In this document: positions 45,831 to 57,647 of the stretch, in pieces | Position numbering within the stretch: position 1 is the first letter of the stretch | Layout: every line of letters starts with the position of its first letter | Assembly (NCBI GenBank): GCA_030374765.1 | Contig: JARGXX010000004.1 | Coordinates: 806,001-870,000 of the forward strand | Direction of reading: 5' to 3' | Origin: Agarophyton chilense | Taxonomy: Eukaryota > Rhodophyta > Florideophyceae > Gracilariales > Gracilariaceae | DNA length: 64,000 nucleotides | Notes under the pieces: model-generated | What the model saw: the letters and a program-made list of their open reading frames with translations, nothing else | The model's database searches: none | Told to the model about the DNA's origin: nothing | Program-made: the position numbers and the translations under genes

Positions 45831-47064
45831 CAGTCAGAGGGATAAAAAAGGACATTGGCATCAGAAAGCCTAACCTTCGAACAAGTGATCAATACATATT
45901 TTTGAAAGTAAAGAATATATTATTATCAAGAAACTTTGCCCTAGGGTCTGTGTGGCTATGATTGAACAACTATTGCAGACAAGCCGGTCTTTACATCGCG
46001 TTTTTGGGAAGTGCTGCCTTTCAAATCATTTTTGCGAATAATTAGCGGAGTTTGCAACGTTTTATTGGCGTCCTGGCTGCAGTGTTGATAGGGACAAAAA
46101 GATTGGAATCTGTGACGAAAAAGAAGCTATTAGAGGTTTCAAACGCGTCCGTTAGACCAAAAAAGGGGTAAATGTTCCGTTTAGTAATAGTGTGAAAGAA
46201 AAAGTGGATCCACAGAGAGATAAAGACGGTTAAGAAAAGTTGTAAGAGATGAAACAGAGCAGTGTGACAGTCAAGGAAACAGAAAGAGATGTTGTAGCAC
46301 ACGCCGCATCAGCGCTGTTGCAACTTCGCTTGTAATGAGAGCATTGACAAATTGGTGTTGTAAAAGTGGAGCTGTTGTCAAATTAAGCCGCCGGCGGTCT
46401 GGAATAATCAATCTTAAAAAATTTGTATTAAACTTGCGTTTTCGAGTGCTGGAAGCGCACTTTTCGCCGCCAAAAAGCTTCGTCACATATAACCTTTGAG
46501 GAGGGTTAGCTACTGGATCGTATCGGAGTCGAATCGAGAGAGGAGGGGGTGGGACGAATTAAAAGATTAGCACTAAGGGAAACTACGGTTGCTCATATCC
46601 GGCTGCGTATCGAGGCTGTTGTCAGCTCGGGTCTTCTAAGTCCACTCTATTTTAGTCTCTATCATACGACCGCTTCAAACTAATCGTTCTACGGACGGCG
46701 CTTACCGCCGTGCCAGCGCAAAAGGGCCCGTCTTATCGGAGAGATCATCAGTTTCCTCCCTATTCTAAAAAAATATCAAAGAGCCTGTCCGATAGAGATG
46801 CTCTTACTACCAAGGGTATATCGTGACTGTCGATGTGTCCACGGCTGGCTGCTTATTGGATGAAGGGGAGGTTCCCAAATAAAGCCGATGTTATTGCTAC
46901 TTGCCACTTTCTCAACCAATAGTTTCTAGCATTGATGCTATTGTACCCAATAATATGGGAATCTACCGTTGTAGACAATAGCTTTCAGGGTCAAAAGGGT
47001 GAGGCTGGTGATAGGGGCGTCTGTAGCGTAGGCTAAGGCGGCGTAGGCTACGGAATCACCAGCC
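45831..47064. other. stretch without recognised gene
   Basis: No protein family or RNA gene recognised; only short frames. Includes the upstream region of the sulfotransferase, with no clear TATA box. Confidence 0.5.
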
Positions 47065-48096
47065 ATGGATCCAACGCACTCTTCGACCACAGGAATAGAG
47101 TCCGATGCAGGGAATACGAGCGCAGCAGAGGCCACCGCAGACGCCATTTTGAAGACATATTTCGCAGTCTTGCGCAAATGGAGAGACAGTTTCAACGACG
47201 CGGCCGAAAACATTCCAATTGACGATGTCGTTATAGCATCCAGCGTAGCAAGTGGTTCAAACCTTACTCAGCACATGGTGTATCAAATTCTCGTGTCCGC
47301 TAATCGTGTTCCAACCGACCCTGGCGGGAGTCTATATAGGGATACCACGGCGGTCGTTCCCATAACAGAGTTACGAAACGTCCTGAATCTCAGAGAACCA
47401 CATCACCGCAGTTATCCGCAGGTGTGGAAAACCCATTTGGCCATGACACCATTCCTGAAATATGAGGGGTATGAAAAAAGAAAATACATTTACTGCCTTC
47501 GAAATCCGCTTGACGTGTGTCGGAGTTTCCTGGACTTCACCGGTGAATTCGCAACCGGCCAAAGCCTGAGTGACCCTGCCGTTCGCAAAAAAATATATCC
47601 TCGATACTTCATGGAATACTTTCTGGAATCGAAACGTCTGGCAGACGGTTCATATCCGCAAAGCATCGAAAGCCCAGCCCTTTGGTTCAGACATGTGAAG
47701 ACTTGGACAGAAAATGATGCGGGTAACACACTGTATCTTATTTACGAAGATTTTATCAAAGACTTTCCGAAAACAATTCGCTCTGTCGCCAGCTTTCTGG
47801 CAGTGCCTCTATCCGACGAAGGTTTGCAACAAGTTTTAAGCAGATGCGATCGAACGTGGATGGCGAACAACCCAAGAATGAAAGCCCATTTGTTGAGTGA
47901 GTGCTTCGGGTTGAATGTAGAAAAGTCATCACGCACGCGTCGCCTAGATTCTGTCAGCTTCAGGGACATTGAATTGCCAGCTTTCTGCAAAGAAGCGTGC
48001 TGGAAAATGTTCCACGAAACTATTGGTGTACGGACGTACGCGGAACTGGTTGACGATTTAAGAAGAAGGAACCGTAAGCTAATGGCAAGGCTGTAG
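47065..48096 (+). CDS. sulfotransferase family protein (PAPS-dependent type), altered P-loop
   Basis: Intact single-exon 343-codon gene. The ATG at 47065 has a purine-poor but acceptable context (agccATGg). Layout is that of the Sulfotransfer_1 fold: beta-strand DVVIASS followed by the 5'-phosphosulfate-binding loop (residues 59-66), WKTHL (121-125) with the catalytic His124, the 3'-phosphate motif RNPLDVCRS (146-154) with Arg and Ser kept, and YLIYEDFIKDFPKTIRSVASFL (about 225-246). No signal peptide or membrane segment is visible, so a soluble enzyme is likely. In the P-loop the family consensus YPKSGTT is replaced by SVASGSN, so the Lys that contacts the sulfate donor is missing. The family moves sulfate from PAPS to hydroxyl or amine acceptors; in red algae such enzymes are candidates for sulfated galactan synthesis. 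The substrate is unknown, and activity is doubtful given the loop. Confidence 0.85.
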   Translation: MDPTHSSTTGIESDAGNTSAAEATADAILKTYFAVLRKWRDSFNDAAENIPIDDVVIASSVASGSNLTQHMVYQILVSANRVPTDPGGSLYRDTTAVVPITELRNVLNLREPHHRSYPQVWKTHLAMTPFLKYEGYEKRKYIYCLRNPLDVCRSFLDFTGEFATGQSLSDPAVRKKIYPRYFMEYFLESKRLADGSYPQSIESPALWFRHVKTWTENDAGNTLYLIYEDFIKDFPKTIRSVASFLAVPLSDEGLQQVLSRCDRTWMANNPRMKAHLLSECFGLNVEKSSRTRRLDSVSFRDIELPAFCKEACWKMFHETIGVRTYAELVDDLRRRNRKLMARL

Positions 48097-48582
48097 TTGG
48101 ATATGGCGATGGATTTTTTCGTAGACAGCGAAGCTATTCCGTCGAAGAGTTAGGCCGCTCTTGAAATCGAGGGAAATGCGAGCTGGATATTCATTCATAC
48201 TTCATGATGACATAAACGAGTAACCTTGTTGAGAGTGGTAAGCTCACAGGGGCAAAGAGATAACAATTGCTACCCTTCGTAACCAGAGTACAGTACGAAT
48301 CTCGAACAATGCATTGCCCTCAGGCACACGTTGCGAAGCTCGGCAGCGGTGCAACGTACTTCAGCTGCAGCGTATGCACAGCGCTAGTGCAGAGCTCCGT
48401 CAGCTGCCAGCCGCTTTTTCACAAAGTTTGCGCCCCCATCGAACCTCCTCGTACACCAACGGATTGTCCGCAAGGCGTGGTATCTCCATCGACGTCTCTC
48501 CGCTCTTGCGCTGGCAAGCAGCCACTCAGAATCGGCCTGTCCCCCCGAACGCTCTTTCCCACACTCTCTTTTCTGCCCGAGG

Positions 48583-49015
48583 ATGACCATTGTCGATCGC
48601 TCCAACACGAACTGGACGCCTTGGCCGCGTCTTGCCGGTATCCCTCAGCGATTCCAGGTCTTTGGTGGCGTCGCCGCTATCATGGGCGCCGCTGCCCTTC
48701 TTTTCCAGTTCCGCGCTTCTCGAGGTACGTTTCGACCGAAATCAATTTCCATCAGCGTATTTCGATTTCACTCTTCCCCGTCCCTTGTCAAGTTAGTAGC
48801 GGTGTGTTTCGTTTCCGTTTTGTACTCACTGTTTCGCACATTTCCGATCGCTTGCTTTCGAATCACTGGACTGCTGTGAATATTTTGTAGCGAATGTTCC
48901 GAGCACTTTGACCAAGGAGTGGAAAGACGCAACTAAGAAATCTTTCGAGGCTAAGGAACGTGAAGCAGCCGATCCTGTGGTCATGAATCCAATCACAGCA
49001 TCACGGAAAAATTAG
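48583..49015 (+). CDS. small single-membrane-span protein, two exons
   Basis: Exon 1 48583-48724, intron 48725-48890 (GTACGT...TTTTGTAG, 166 nt), exon 2 48891-49015 ending in TAG. The splice joins in frame to give 88 residues. Exon 1 encodes WTPWPRLAGIPQRFQVFGG and a hydrophobic segment AAIMGAAALLFQF (residues about 31-43); exon 2 is hydrophilic (TLTKEWKDATKKSFEAKERE) and ends VVMNPITASRKN. The short soluble N-terminus, one span and charged tail resemble small mitochondrial inner-membrane subunits. This is a shape resemblance only; no family was recognised. The coding logic (GT-AG, phase kept, hydrophobic/hydrophilic split at the intron) is the evidence. Confidence 0.65.
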
Positions 49016-52000
49016 TTGCTCATCGCATACCGTTTGGATCTTTTCTTTCTTTCTTTTCTGTTTTAATCACACTCAACCAAGGTGTTCCATCTTTTTTTTG
49101 GAACCTCGTAAACATGTTCTTGATTTATATCCTCCATTGCCCAAGGGGTGTTTCATTCATGTGTGCTTTGGATGCTCAAGCGTAGTTGTCATGTATTTTA
49201 TTTCCGAGCACTTAGCATACTCGGCGAAAAATGGCTCTCTCTAATGTATCAGGACAGAGTGGGACCACATCACCTGTTCTATAAGCATGTCTATGAGGAG
49301 CACTGATCCGTAAAGAGCCGATTTCTTCAAAATACAGCGGCATCAAGGATACATTGTGGTCCTCTTCACAGACATCGGGCAAGCGACCGACCCTGCTATG
49401 CCATTTTCACTATCGCTACTTCATGTTATCTGTGCTTTATCTGAATCTATTCTGATTCTGCCCAACATCTTCATAAACCCATCCTTAAGTATTCGTGCTC
49501 TGTCAGGTCGAATGGGGCAGCTCTTCACTTGTGGTCCATTCTGATTTGAGGGGCTGGAGTATGAACGTTGTGCACCACATCTCTGTCACACACAAGAATC
49601 GGAACGCTCTTCCGCGCTTGATAGAATGAGAACATTCTTACATATCATGGACACATGTGAATCTTGCAAGAAACAGCGCACACACAGGATGCGTTTGTAT
49701 CATACCCTTTGATCTCAAAATCGAAAAAAGACTGAACCCCGCACCGGCTAGAGACGCCATCGAAACCATTTTGTGGTCCAAGCGGAATTCATCAGAATGC
49801 CAATTGCAGGCAGTTTGATCACCGGCGACTGCACTTTCGTAACGTGGCGAAGGAAGGCGTGCTGCTTGAATCGACCGTGATTCGTTCAATCGGGAACTAA
49901 AGATGTTATCTGAAGAACACATTAGAATTCTAAACTTGTTTCTGAGCGCCGAACCGTTTCGCTACAAATGATAATCACCTTCACATGCGCCTCTTCGTTC
50001 AACTTCTGTGGAGCTCGTCGACACAGGGGTGTACTGCAATTGTGTGCTTCGCGCGTACAATTACGTACCGCATTGACCACCAAAGGTTGCCTAGACGCAT
50101 TCTGAAGCGGAGAAGACTGGTGCAGTTTGACGTCATTCTCCTTATCATTAAGAGAGCACGGGTCGACAGTGATTACATCGGCAGTGCGCAAATGGTCACT
50201 GTGGCGGGCGTCATCAGTGTCGACAGGCCGGTCGGGGATGAGATCGACAGAATTATGATTTGGAGCAATTCGATGCGGCGACACAGCATTCTTGGAGGTG
50301 CGAGATACATCCACCACTTCCAGCGCAGAACTCTCAAGCCCTTTCAACTTGGTATGCACATAACCGACAAGACCAGGTTAGGGAAGCAGCGAATGACAAG
50401 CATTGCCGCTCGGCTTCGAGGGATAATATCGTAGTTTTCCCTCAGTTCAGGGGAAACTACGATACTTTCCCTCGTCTCACTGTAAACAGAAACGATTTCA
50501 GTTTACGTACGACGTGCACTATCTTTTTCGCAACTGCCACTATGGCAAATGTCAAAAATGTGCATAGTTATCAAAGCCAACGCCAAGCTGAGGGAATACT
50601 GCGATGTTCGCTCTCGAAACTCTGAGCGACGAACGTGTTACTGTCTGGCTGTGAGCGAGATATATGACCCCTCGGGACTTTTTTTTCCATTGGCTTCGCC
50701 TAGGGGAAAAGAAATCCCTCGTGCTTTACTCTCTACCTCAAAGCCAGGCAATAACCCTTACTAATCCGACCCAAGCACAGTTCCTCCAACCATTTCTGAA
50801 TTGCGGAGATTCCTCGATGAAACTATTCAACAAGAGGGCTTCCAGACTGAAAACCTCACTGTATCGTTATTTTGAGCTTTTCTTGCGAGGAATAATGAAG
50901 GGAAAAAGGTGGTTGGATCTTGCTCCGACAAGAGGCTCGCAACTACTGCTCTCATGAATCTGGACAACGGTCTTCGCTGACGTAACCACTGCCACCCAAA
51001 TTCACAAGGACGTCCGGTAAGCAGACCTATCGCTGGTGAATGACTTCCCATGTGCCGTCGTTGGGCACGTGTCATGATGTCCACCTATTCAAATGATGTG
51101 CACTGAAACAAATTTCATTTACGAATCAAGCTGAAACTCCACGGTGTCATACACTCCGCAGCGCCCGTAGCCGTCGGCCGTCTCCAGGGAATGCGTTGGG
51201 CTAAAAATGTATCATGTCGAAAGGGAGAACGCATTCTAGCAAAAACAAATACCTGAGTGCAACACTCGACAGTTGAACTCTCGACCAGTCAGTCGTGATA
51301 CAGCCTGGCGAATTTTTCTCCGCCGCCACCCCGCCTCACCCAACCCGCCTCACCCAACCCGCCTCACCCAACCCGCTCACCCGCCCCGGCTGCTGCGTTC
51401 ATCCTATTTGACCCCAACCGCCATCAAAGAGACTCTTTAGCTAGAAAATGCAAAAATTCGTTTCTCAAAATGACTTGGAGAAATTTATCATACCGTCCTT
51501 GGCTACAGGACAGAGGAGCATGAAAAGGTCAAAAGCTTGGTTACTTGGGTGAAGAGAGAGGCATGACTATTCCTCTGGTTTGGTGTAAAGCTTGTATCCT
51601 AGTAGCAACAATTGTATTCCAGTTGAAAATTGTTGCTGTGTCCATCTGCCTCCAGAGCGTACGCAGCGGTCAAAACAAGTAGTTTTCGCTAGTCTTGCCA
51701 TTCATAATCACTTTGTTTCACCCGCATAAACAGGAATCTACGATTGACTTAAAACGGCGGCCTCTGGCCGCCGCCGTTGGAATGGGACCATCCCAAAAGT
51801 TCCAATGTTCCAGTTTCGTCTAATCTGCAGCTCAGCTGCCGAAGATACAGCCCCGTTAAGGCTGCACATACTTTTGTGTAAGGAAAACATTTCTGTTCGG
51901 TAAGTATGCGAACACGAAGTAACAAACACTTTTTGGCCATCCCTGTTGTTGGAAACGCTCGGGTTTCCTTTGCAACAAACCATGTTTACCGCACCGCGCA

Positions 52001-52036
52001 GTTTGCATCAACCAATTTCAATACGTTACAACATGA
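49016..52036. other. stretch without recognised gene
   Basis: No family recognised on either strand. The 145-codon frame at 49922-50359 (minus) is polar and protein-like in composition, but has no motif and a rival frame lies opposite. A hairpin with about 15-bp arms lies at 50428-50463 (atcgtagtttt...aaactacgat). Confidence 0.45.
51330..51385. repeat. 14-bp minisatellite
   Basis: Unit cccgcctcacccaa, about 3.8 head-to-tail copies with the last one shortened. Confidence 0.85.
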
Positions 52037-52375
52037 AAAGATCAAAAATTGCCGTGAATGAACTTTTGCAAGAGGCATACAACACATCTTTAAGCAGTAA
52101 CGCTGAAAATGTGAAAACTGTTGTAGATTTACAACCACACCAACTTCCTAAACAGAATCGATTTGGTCCTGCAATTTACAGCTTGAAAGAAGTCGAGAAA
52201 TTGTTGGATATTGTAGCTACTATTTAACCACTAGGTGCAAATCACTTGGCTGCTGTCCCTCACGAATACATCTAATACGCTAAATACAACGATAGTCCAC
52301 GACGAAACCAGAAAAGCTTGCACCAGAAGTTCGATAAACTGCAATGCACTCCAAAGCAAAGTAGTGATTAATTTG
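52037..52375 (+). pseudogene. Myb/trihelix-like fragment (tentative)
   Basis: MKRSKIAVNELLQEAYNTSL leads to YSLKEVEKLLDIVATI, a stop, PLGANHLAAVPHEY, a stop, and NQKSLHQKFDKLQCTP. Spacing matches the family pattern (E...LL..I...LP.G...W..V...Y ... L..KF..L) of Myb-like DNA-binding proteins carried by Harbinger-type and related elements. It ends where the piggyBac element begins, so that element may have inserted into it. Confidence 0.4.
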
Positions 52376-52587
52376 CTCTCTAGTGTCTATACGACCACTG
52401 GCCTCATATGAGGCCAAAATTACAACATCGATAATTTTTGTAAACTTTGTCAATTTCCTTAAATTTTTGTGCCTAGACGTTGTCAACACTCTCTTCTTCT
52501 CTGGCGTCAACCTCAAAGATCACGAACGATCGTCCACAACCTGTAAACAACATCATCTTTACTTCATTCTTTCATAATTTATCAAAT

Positions 52588-52907
52588 ATGTCATCATCTA
52601 TAGATTCTTGTCGTGTAGTAGGAAACAGAGTACACACCCGCGCACGTCTCACCACATCAGAAAGAGACTGTAAACGCTTCTTTGGAACGCAATGGAAGAC
52701 GAAACTGATCAGCAAAAGTGTTACAAAAGTGAACTTTGTCGTCAATAATAATCGGAGACACACTTTTGTCACGATAAACGTCGAGCTACCTTGTCGCAAG
52801 AAAGTATTTACTCTCAAACATTGCAATGTATAAGCCGGAGATCATGTCACGGTTAATGAAACTGCTCAAGAAGCCATCACTTCGAACTTGGAGATAAATG
52901 GTTCTTA
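52588..52907 (+). pseudogene. piggyBac transposase, N-terminal part
   Basis: The ATG at 52588 opens MSSSIDSCRVVGNRVHTRAR with KRFFGTQWKTKLISKSVTKV, then a stop at 52831, and the same frame continues as DHVTVNETAQEAITSNLEI to the copia LTR. The GTQWK segment is read as the N-terminal extension of the transposase, by position and shared frame with the C-terminal part. The family link of this part alone is weak. Confidence 0.45.
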
Positions 52908-53099
52908 AGAATCAGAACAGTGTAAACGGTTTTAATATCTAGAACACAACTACGATCGCTTCTCTACCCAGTTCATACTATCTGCAGATAGAGCACATAG
53001 CTTAAATAGACTAACGCGGCAAATAATAAACGGTCGCTACAAATTCAACTACAAACATTAACGGCTGAAGCACAAACAGTCATCATTAATACGGATTCA
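52908..53099 (-). repeat. copia 3' LTR
   Basis: Short LTR; shares catactatctgcagatagag and acgcggcaaataataaacgg with its partner. Confidence 0.9.
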
Positions 53100-53128
53100 T
53101 ATTCTCTCTCTTTCCTTTTGAGATAATC

Positions 53129-55516
53129 TTACCCAAGATACTTCTCAGAGGATCGAACCTGAGCTTGAGTGAAATCTTCGGACAGCTGACCTTCGTACAA
53201 CATTAACTGCACCGGTTTGGTCATAGGACTATCTCTCTTTGTCAAAGGGTCGGATGGATTGATTCTACCAGGTACCCAAATCATTGGATTGACATTATGC
53301 GTTTCAAACTCGTAGCAGATAACGGCTACATCTGCGCGAATGCTTTTGTCACTAGGGCAGTGAAAATTTGATAGACAATCATACAGATCCTTTGAATCGA
53401 CAGCAACCATAACATCAACATCTATGTTAAGAAGAGTTGAGTAAGCTCCTACCAAAAGTTTGGCTTCGTCAATTGCATATCCAGCTGCTAGAATATCCGC
53501 TGCTCCGATTGTCTTGACAGGACGTCTGGACTTTCTTGAATTCCAGAGAAGAGTATGAAATATAGAATGCTTCTCAAAATCATCAATGAGGAGTCCAAGA
53601 ATGAAACCAAGTTGTCCACATTCATTTGAACGACTTGCATCTGAAAACATCAAAATTGATATTCTATGCGACTTGTCATTGACAGGATTTTTGAACAAAG
53701 AAGAACTTCCAAGCTTTTTCAACACTTTGAGACTGTTAATTTGGGTAATCAAGTCACTTACGCATGGTTTTCCACTTCTTTGCTGTAAGAAGCTCGAGTA
53801 AAAGGAGCAGAATGGACTAGCCACAATTCCTATACATCCAATGGAACCATTCAGAGATCTAAATGCAGAAAGTTCTATTGCATTCAAAGGCTCTTCAGAT
53901 TGACGGCGTCGAACTCGGTCCAAAGGATAGGATTGTAGTGCATTAAGCTTCTCGTCAGCGTGGATAAGAATGGAAAAATCTTCATCCTGGACAATCGTCA
54001 ATCCATAAGATAAGAATTGTCCAGGACCATACACCATAGTACCAAGTTTGAATCGTTCGTTAATTTTCTGAACTGTAGATTTGACAACTTCGCAATGTCC
54101 GGCAATGAGAATATCATCGACCACTTTGATAGCAAGAACTTGGATGTCGTTGCTGGAACCACTTTTCATATAGAACAACTGTGGGATATATGACAACTGA
54201 AAAAATCCAAGCTCATAAAAGAAAGAATCACTGCAATCTTGCCACTTTGAACTTGCGTTAGCCAAACCATAAGCAGCGGTTAGAAGAAGCCAGTAGAACG
54301 ACCTGTTTCTACATTCACGAGGAGGTACAACATAAACAACTCGTTCAGCACTTCCTGTTTGTAAAAAAGCAGACTTCGCATCAATCTTGGCCAATTTCCA
54401 CTTGAAAATGCTACTCATAGAAAGTAGAAGACGTATTCCGAGAGGAGGACAAACCGCGGAGTCGCTTTTGACCATATCTTTTTCCTTATCTTTGTTACCA
54501 TGCGGTGCAATCCTAGCTTTCATCATTAGACTTTTATCATCCAGGATCTTGACTTTATACAGTACATGACCTGATATGATGTTGGCATTGGCAGGTATAT
54601 TAGAGACATGTACCGCTTTGACGATCTTCTTGAAGTTGTTCTCCTCAGTGTGGTATGTATTTTGCGTCACAAACTGAGGCAAACCTTGAGCTTGATGAAG
54701 CAGAAATTCTTTCGTGTTGAAACGATTAAAGTATTGACGAAGAGCACTTCGTTCGGAACTAGAAAGCTCTAAGCCTGGTAGAAGTTGCACTTTGTTTGTT
54801 GAAAGCTGAGATTCATCAGTCGAGAATTTCCACTGCTCATCTTGGAGTTTCAATGTTTCGACTTCTCCATCCACGTAATCTACACGAAATTTGTCAGTCT
54901 CATTGTCATAATCTCCGACAGTACCAGGATAAAATGTATCATCAATCGGCCAAAAAACGTCGATTTTGTCACCCACATTTGCCATGACAACATCGTTGAT
55001 GTTGGAATCATCTTCCTCCACATCTTGGGATGGAGGAAGAACTTTTTCTTCGCAAGCTGTTTCATCAGAACTTAAATGTTCTATGTCGAGTTCCAAATCA
55101 GAATCTAGCATATCGATCGATTCACGAACAGCATTAGCCATCAAATTGTCCAAAATAGCTGGACGAATGTCTTCTAGGGCTGTCGAGAAAGTCTTTCCTT
55201 TCTTTCCAGGTAAACAAACAGAACGATTAGTATGATCATAACTTAAAACAGGTAAAGCTTCTGACCATTTACCACGTTCCTGATGGCTGTGCTTCACAAA
55301 AACTTCGACCATATCGCCGACGTGACCATGTTTGTCCTGAATACTCTTGGAGTTGAGAATCAGGTTCAGCTTCCGTTTGGCTTGAAGAAAGTTCTGTGCC
55401 ACAAAGAGATCTTCTGGAATTTGCTTAGGCCTGACATCTGGATGAATCGGATATGAGTGTCCTTTTGCAAGCTGATAGGCAGATAGAGTATTTTTTCCAT
55501 ACAAAACGTTGGACAA
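53129..55516 (-). pseudogene. copia pol, second part (integrase C-terminus, Tudor-like segment, RT, RNase H)
   Basis: Open 795-codon run. Start: YGKNTLSAYQLAKG and the integrase C-terminal region. Residues about 185-230 read VGDKIDVFWPIDDTFYPGTV and DKFRVDYVDGEVETL, the pattern of a Tudor/agenet-type fold that binds methylated residues. RT: AKIDAKSAFLQ (first Asp), AAYGLANASSKW, and VVDDILIAG in place of YVDD. RNase H: LMFSDASRSN, AADILAAGYAIDEAKLL, VAVDSKDLYDCL and the terminal NPSDPLTK. It follows the first part after a single frameshift near 55510-55525. Otherwise complete. Confidence 0.88.
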
Positions 55517-55529
55517 TTATTGTGTCGTC

Positions 55530-56700
55530 TTGGATGGATAACTTGGAATAAGATGCCGAGACGTTTCGAATAGCTCTTGAATTCCTTGCAATTAAAGCCT
55601 GGATCGTAGAGAACTTTGGTTGGCTGCCAAAATTGAGATATCCATAAAGTGTCGAAAGCGGTAACTGCATGAGAAATCTTGGTATCTGGAACAACGCACC
55701 CAACTGAGTAACGTGTAACAGAATCCATTGCGTGAAAGACTGGAATTTCATCGAGAAAGAAGTGGTCGACACAAACAACTTCATTAGAATTCCTGGACAT
55801 AGAACTTAAGGAGACTTTCCTCGCTTGCTGATGAAGAGATGTTTTACTACAGTTTGAACACGTTTCGATGACCGATCCGAGATACCTTTGAACATCATTA
55901 TTCCAAACTTTGTTTCTTTCAAGTAAAAGCTTGATATCAGAGAAAGACGAATGACCACAAACGTGCTGATGAACTTTCCCCACAATGGCCTTCCGTTTAG
56001 CCCATGAAAGACCTTTAGCTTCATCACTGATTTGTGCGGTAGCACAAAAGAAAACGGAGTTAGTCATTAAACTTGACCCAGCAGTATCTCTCAGAAAGCG
56101 TTCATACGGGACAAAACAATGAAAATCGTGATCCACGAGAGAAACAGTATCTAAAAAACCATCACCCAGGTCGAACTGCAAAGCGTTTCCACCCATATGG
56201 ATAATGTTACAAAAACGAGTAACATTTCTACCAATCACCCATTGTGAAGATCCGCTGATGAGAAGATGACATATCTTCACAATTACTCCATTGTCGGATA
56301 AAACATCAAGATTGATGGAACCCAAAATCTTTCTGGATGAACTACGATGATTTCCAGATCCATATTTCCAGTAAGGGCGATCCCTAATAGCTTCGGGGAG
56401 AGGAAGAAGCTCACCGGTCCAGGTTGGTAGGATGAGTGGTTGGATTAGAAGGAACTCATCCAATCCCATACCACTGTACGGGGCACCATCATCTAGAAGT
56501 GGTCCGATACAACTAAAAGAACTCTCTTCGGCACCGGAAACTTGAACCATGTTAAATGATAGTGTGTTCTGTCTTAAATTGGATGCAGTATCAGATGAAG
56601 TTTTACCAGAAGCATTTCCTGGACATTCTTTAGCCCAATGACCGATTTTTTTGCATTTATGGCACTGAGACTTTGATTTCAAATCAGCCAGTTGTTCCTT
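55530..56700 (-). pseudogene. copia pol, first part (zinc knuckle, protease, integrase core)
   Basis: In frame with gag after one TGA stop. CHKCKKIGHWAKEC is a CCHC knuckle; LDDGAPYSGMG stands at the protease active-site position (a DxGA form instead of DTGA/DSGA); SQWVIGRNV follows. Integrase has a His/Cys zinc part (HQHVCGHSSF ... CSNCSK), VVCVDHFFLDE with the first Asp and VLYDPGFNCKEF with the second. The third acidic block falls in the frameshift zone after VIHPRRHNN. Confidence 0.8.
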
Positions 56701-57350
56701 TCAAAGCGTTTTCTTTCCCTGTGACTTCCGAGCACCGTGCGTTCTTCCAGAACTGGCCTGAATGACGGAGTGTAAACTTTGTTCCATCGTATCTTTAGGC
56801 TTGTCGCATTGTCTCACGACAGAAGAAACTGCTTTATAGGTTAGCGATTTCAAGAAATCAGAGGTAGAGGAAGACGTATTAAGTGCACAATGTTTTGGAG
56901 TGGCAGCTGCGAGAATAGATATCCTATGAGTTCCATCTACATTTGCGTTTGCCATCAACATGAAAGCAACCAAGGAATCAGGAAACTTATATGAACCAGG
57001 TGAAGCATGACCGTTGAACTTGGCCACCTGAGCTTCAAATCTTCGCTCAAAGTTATGAAACGATTCATTTGTGTTTCGCTTGGTGTTCATTAGATCCAAA
57101 AAGTCTGAGTAGACTTCATTAACAACGGCCAAAGCATCCCGCTTGTAATTTGCATTTACAATGGCGTCCGCGCCATCTTTGCTCTTAATTAAATCGTCTG
57201 GAATGTTCAAGCACAAACTTTTCGCTCTGCCGTACAATTGAGAAAGCAGCATTATACCACGGAGATTAACAGCAATTTTCTTACTGTTGTTGGCTGGGAG
57301 TTCGTCATGAAAATCTTGCCACAACTTAACTGCTCGAGCATATTGACTTT
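56701..57350 (-). pseudogene. copia gag
   Basis: 207-codon run from 57324 (MWQDFHDELPANNSKK), with AVNLRGIMLLSQLYGRAKSL, NFERRFEAQVAKFNGH and FPDSLVAFMLMANANV, the helical pattern of UBN2/copia Gag capsids. It ends at TGA next to 56701, then the zinc knuckle follows in the same frame. Whether the stop is a mutation or a readthrough codon cannot be told from one copy. Its true start may lie upstream of 57324. Confidence 0.75.
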
Positions 57351-57455
57351 AATCGCATTTTCCATCCGTCCAAGGGGCCTGCTTTAAATCCCAAGAAAAA
57401 CGAGGACGGCTAGGCAAGTCAGAACTGGTTGAATTAGGGGCTGGGCCCATAACTT

Positions 57456-57647
57456 AGAATCAGAACAGTGTAAACGGTTTTGATATCTATAGCACAACTA
57501 CGATCGCTTCTCTACCGAGTTCATACTATCTGCAGATAGAGCACATAGCTTAAGTAGACTAACGCGGCAAATAATAAACGGTCGCTACAAATTCAACCAC
57601 AAACATTAACGGTTGAATCACAAACCGTCATCATTAATACGGATTCA
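57456..57647 (-). repeat. copia 5' LTR
   Basis: Partner of 52908-53099; followed by piggyBac transposase coding on the plus strand. Confidence 0.9.

Larger units (their letters stand above)
52908..57647 (-). mobile_element. Ty1/copia element
   Basis: 4740 bp with 192-bp LTRs (52908-53099 and 57456-57647; about nine differences), inserted into the piggyBac transposase. Minus-strand order is gag, zinc knuckle, protease, integrase, RT, RNase H, the copia order. The PPT (aaggaaagagagagaata) abuts the 3' LTR at 53100. A PBS candidate TGGGCCCAGCCCCTAATTC (57449-57431, minus) lies 6 nt from the 5' LTR. On the minus strand the LTR begins TGAATCC but does not end in CA. No target duplication was recognised. 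One stop and one frameshift break the coding. Confidence 0.9.

Noticed and set aside
48267-48890. 207-codon frame over the small spliced gene
   Set aside because: Cys/Ser/Pro-rich with no motif, out of phase with the exon 1 reading and ending at the intron's 3' border; the spliced model explains the region better.
49922-50359. 145-codon minus-strand frame
   Set aside because: Polar and protein-like, but no motif, no splice evidence and a rival frame of similar length on the other strand (49985-50434); not called as a gene.
51330-51385. CRISPR-like repeat array
   Set aside because: Head-to-tail 14-bp units without spacers, in a eukaryotic context; a minisatellite.
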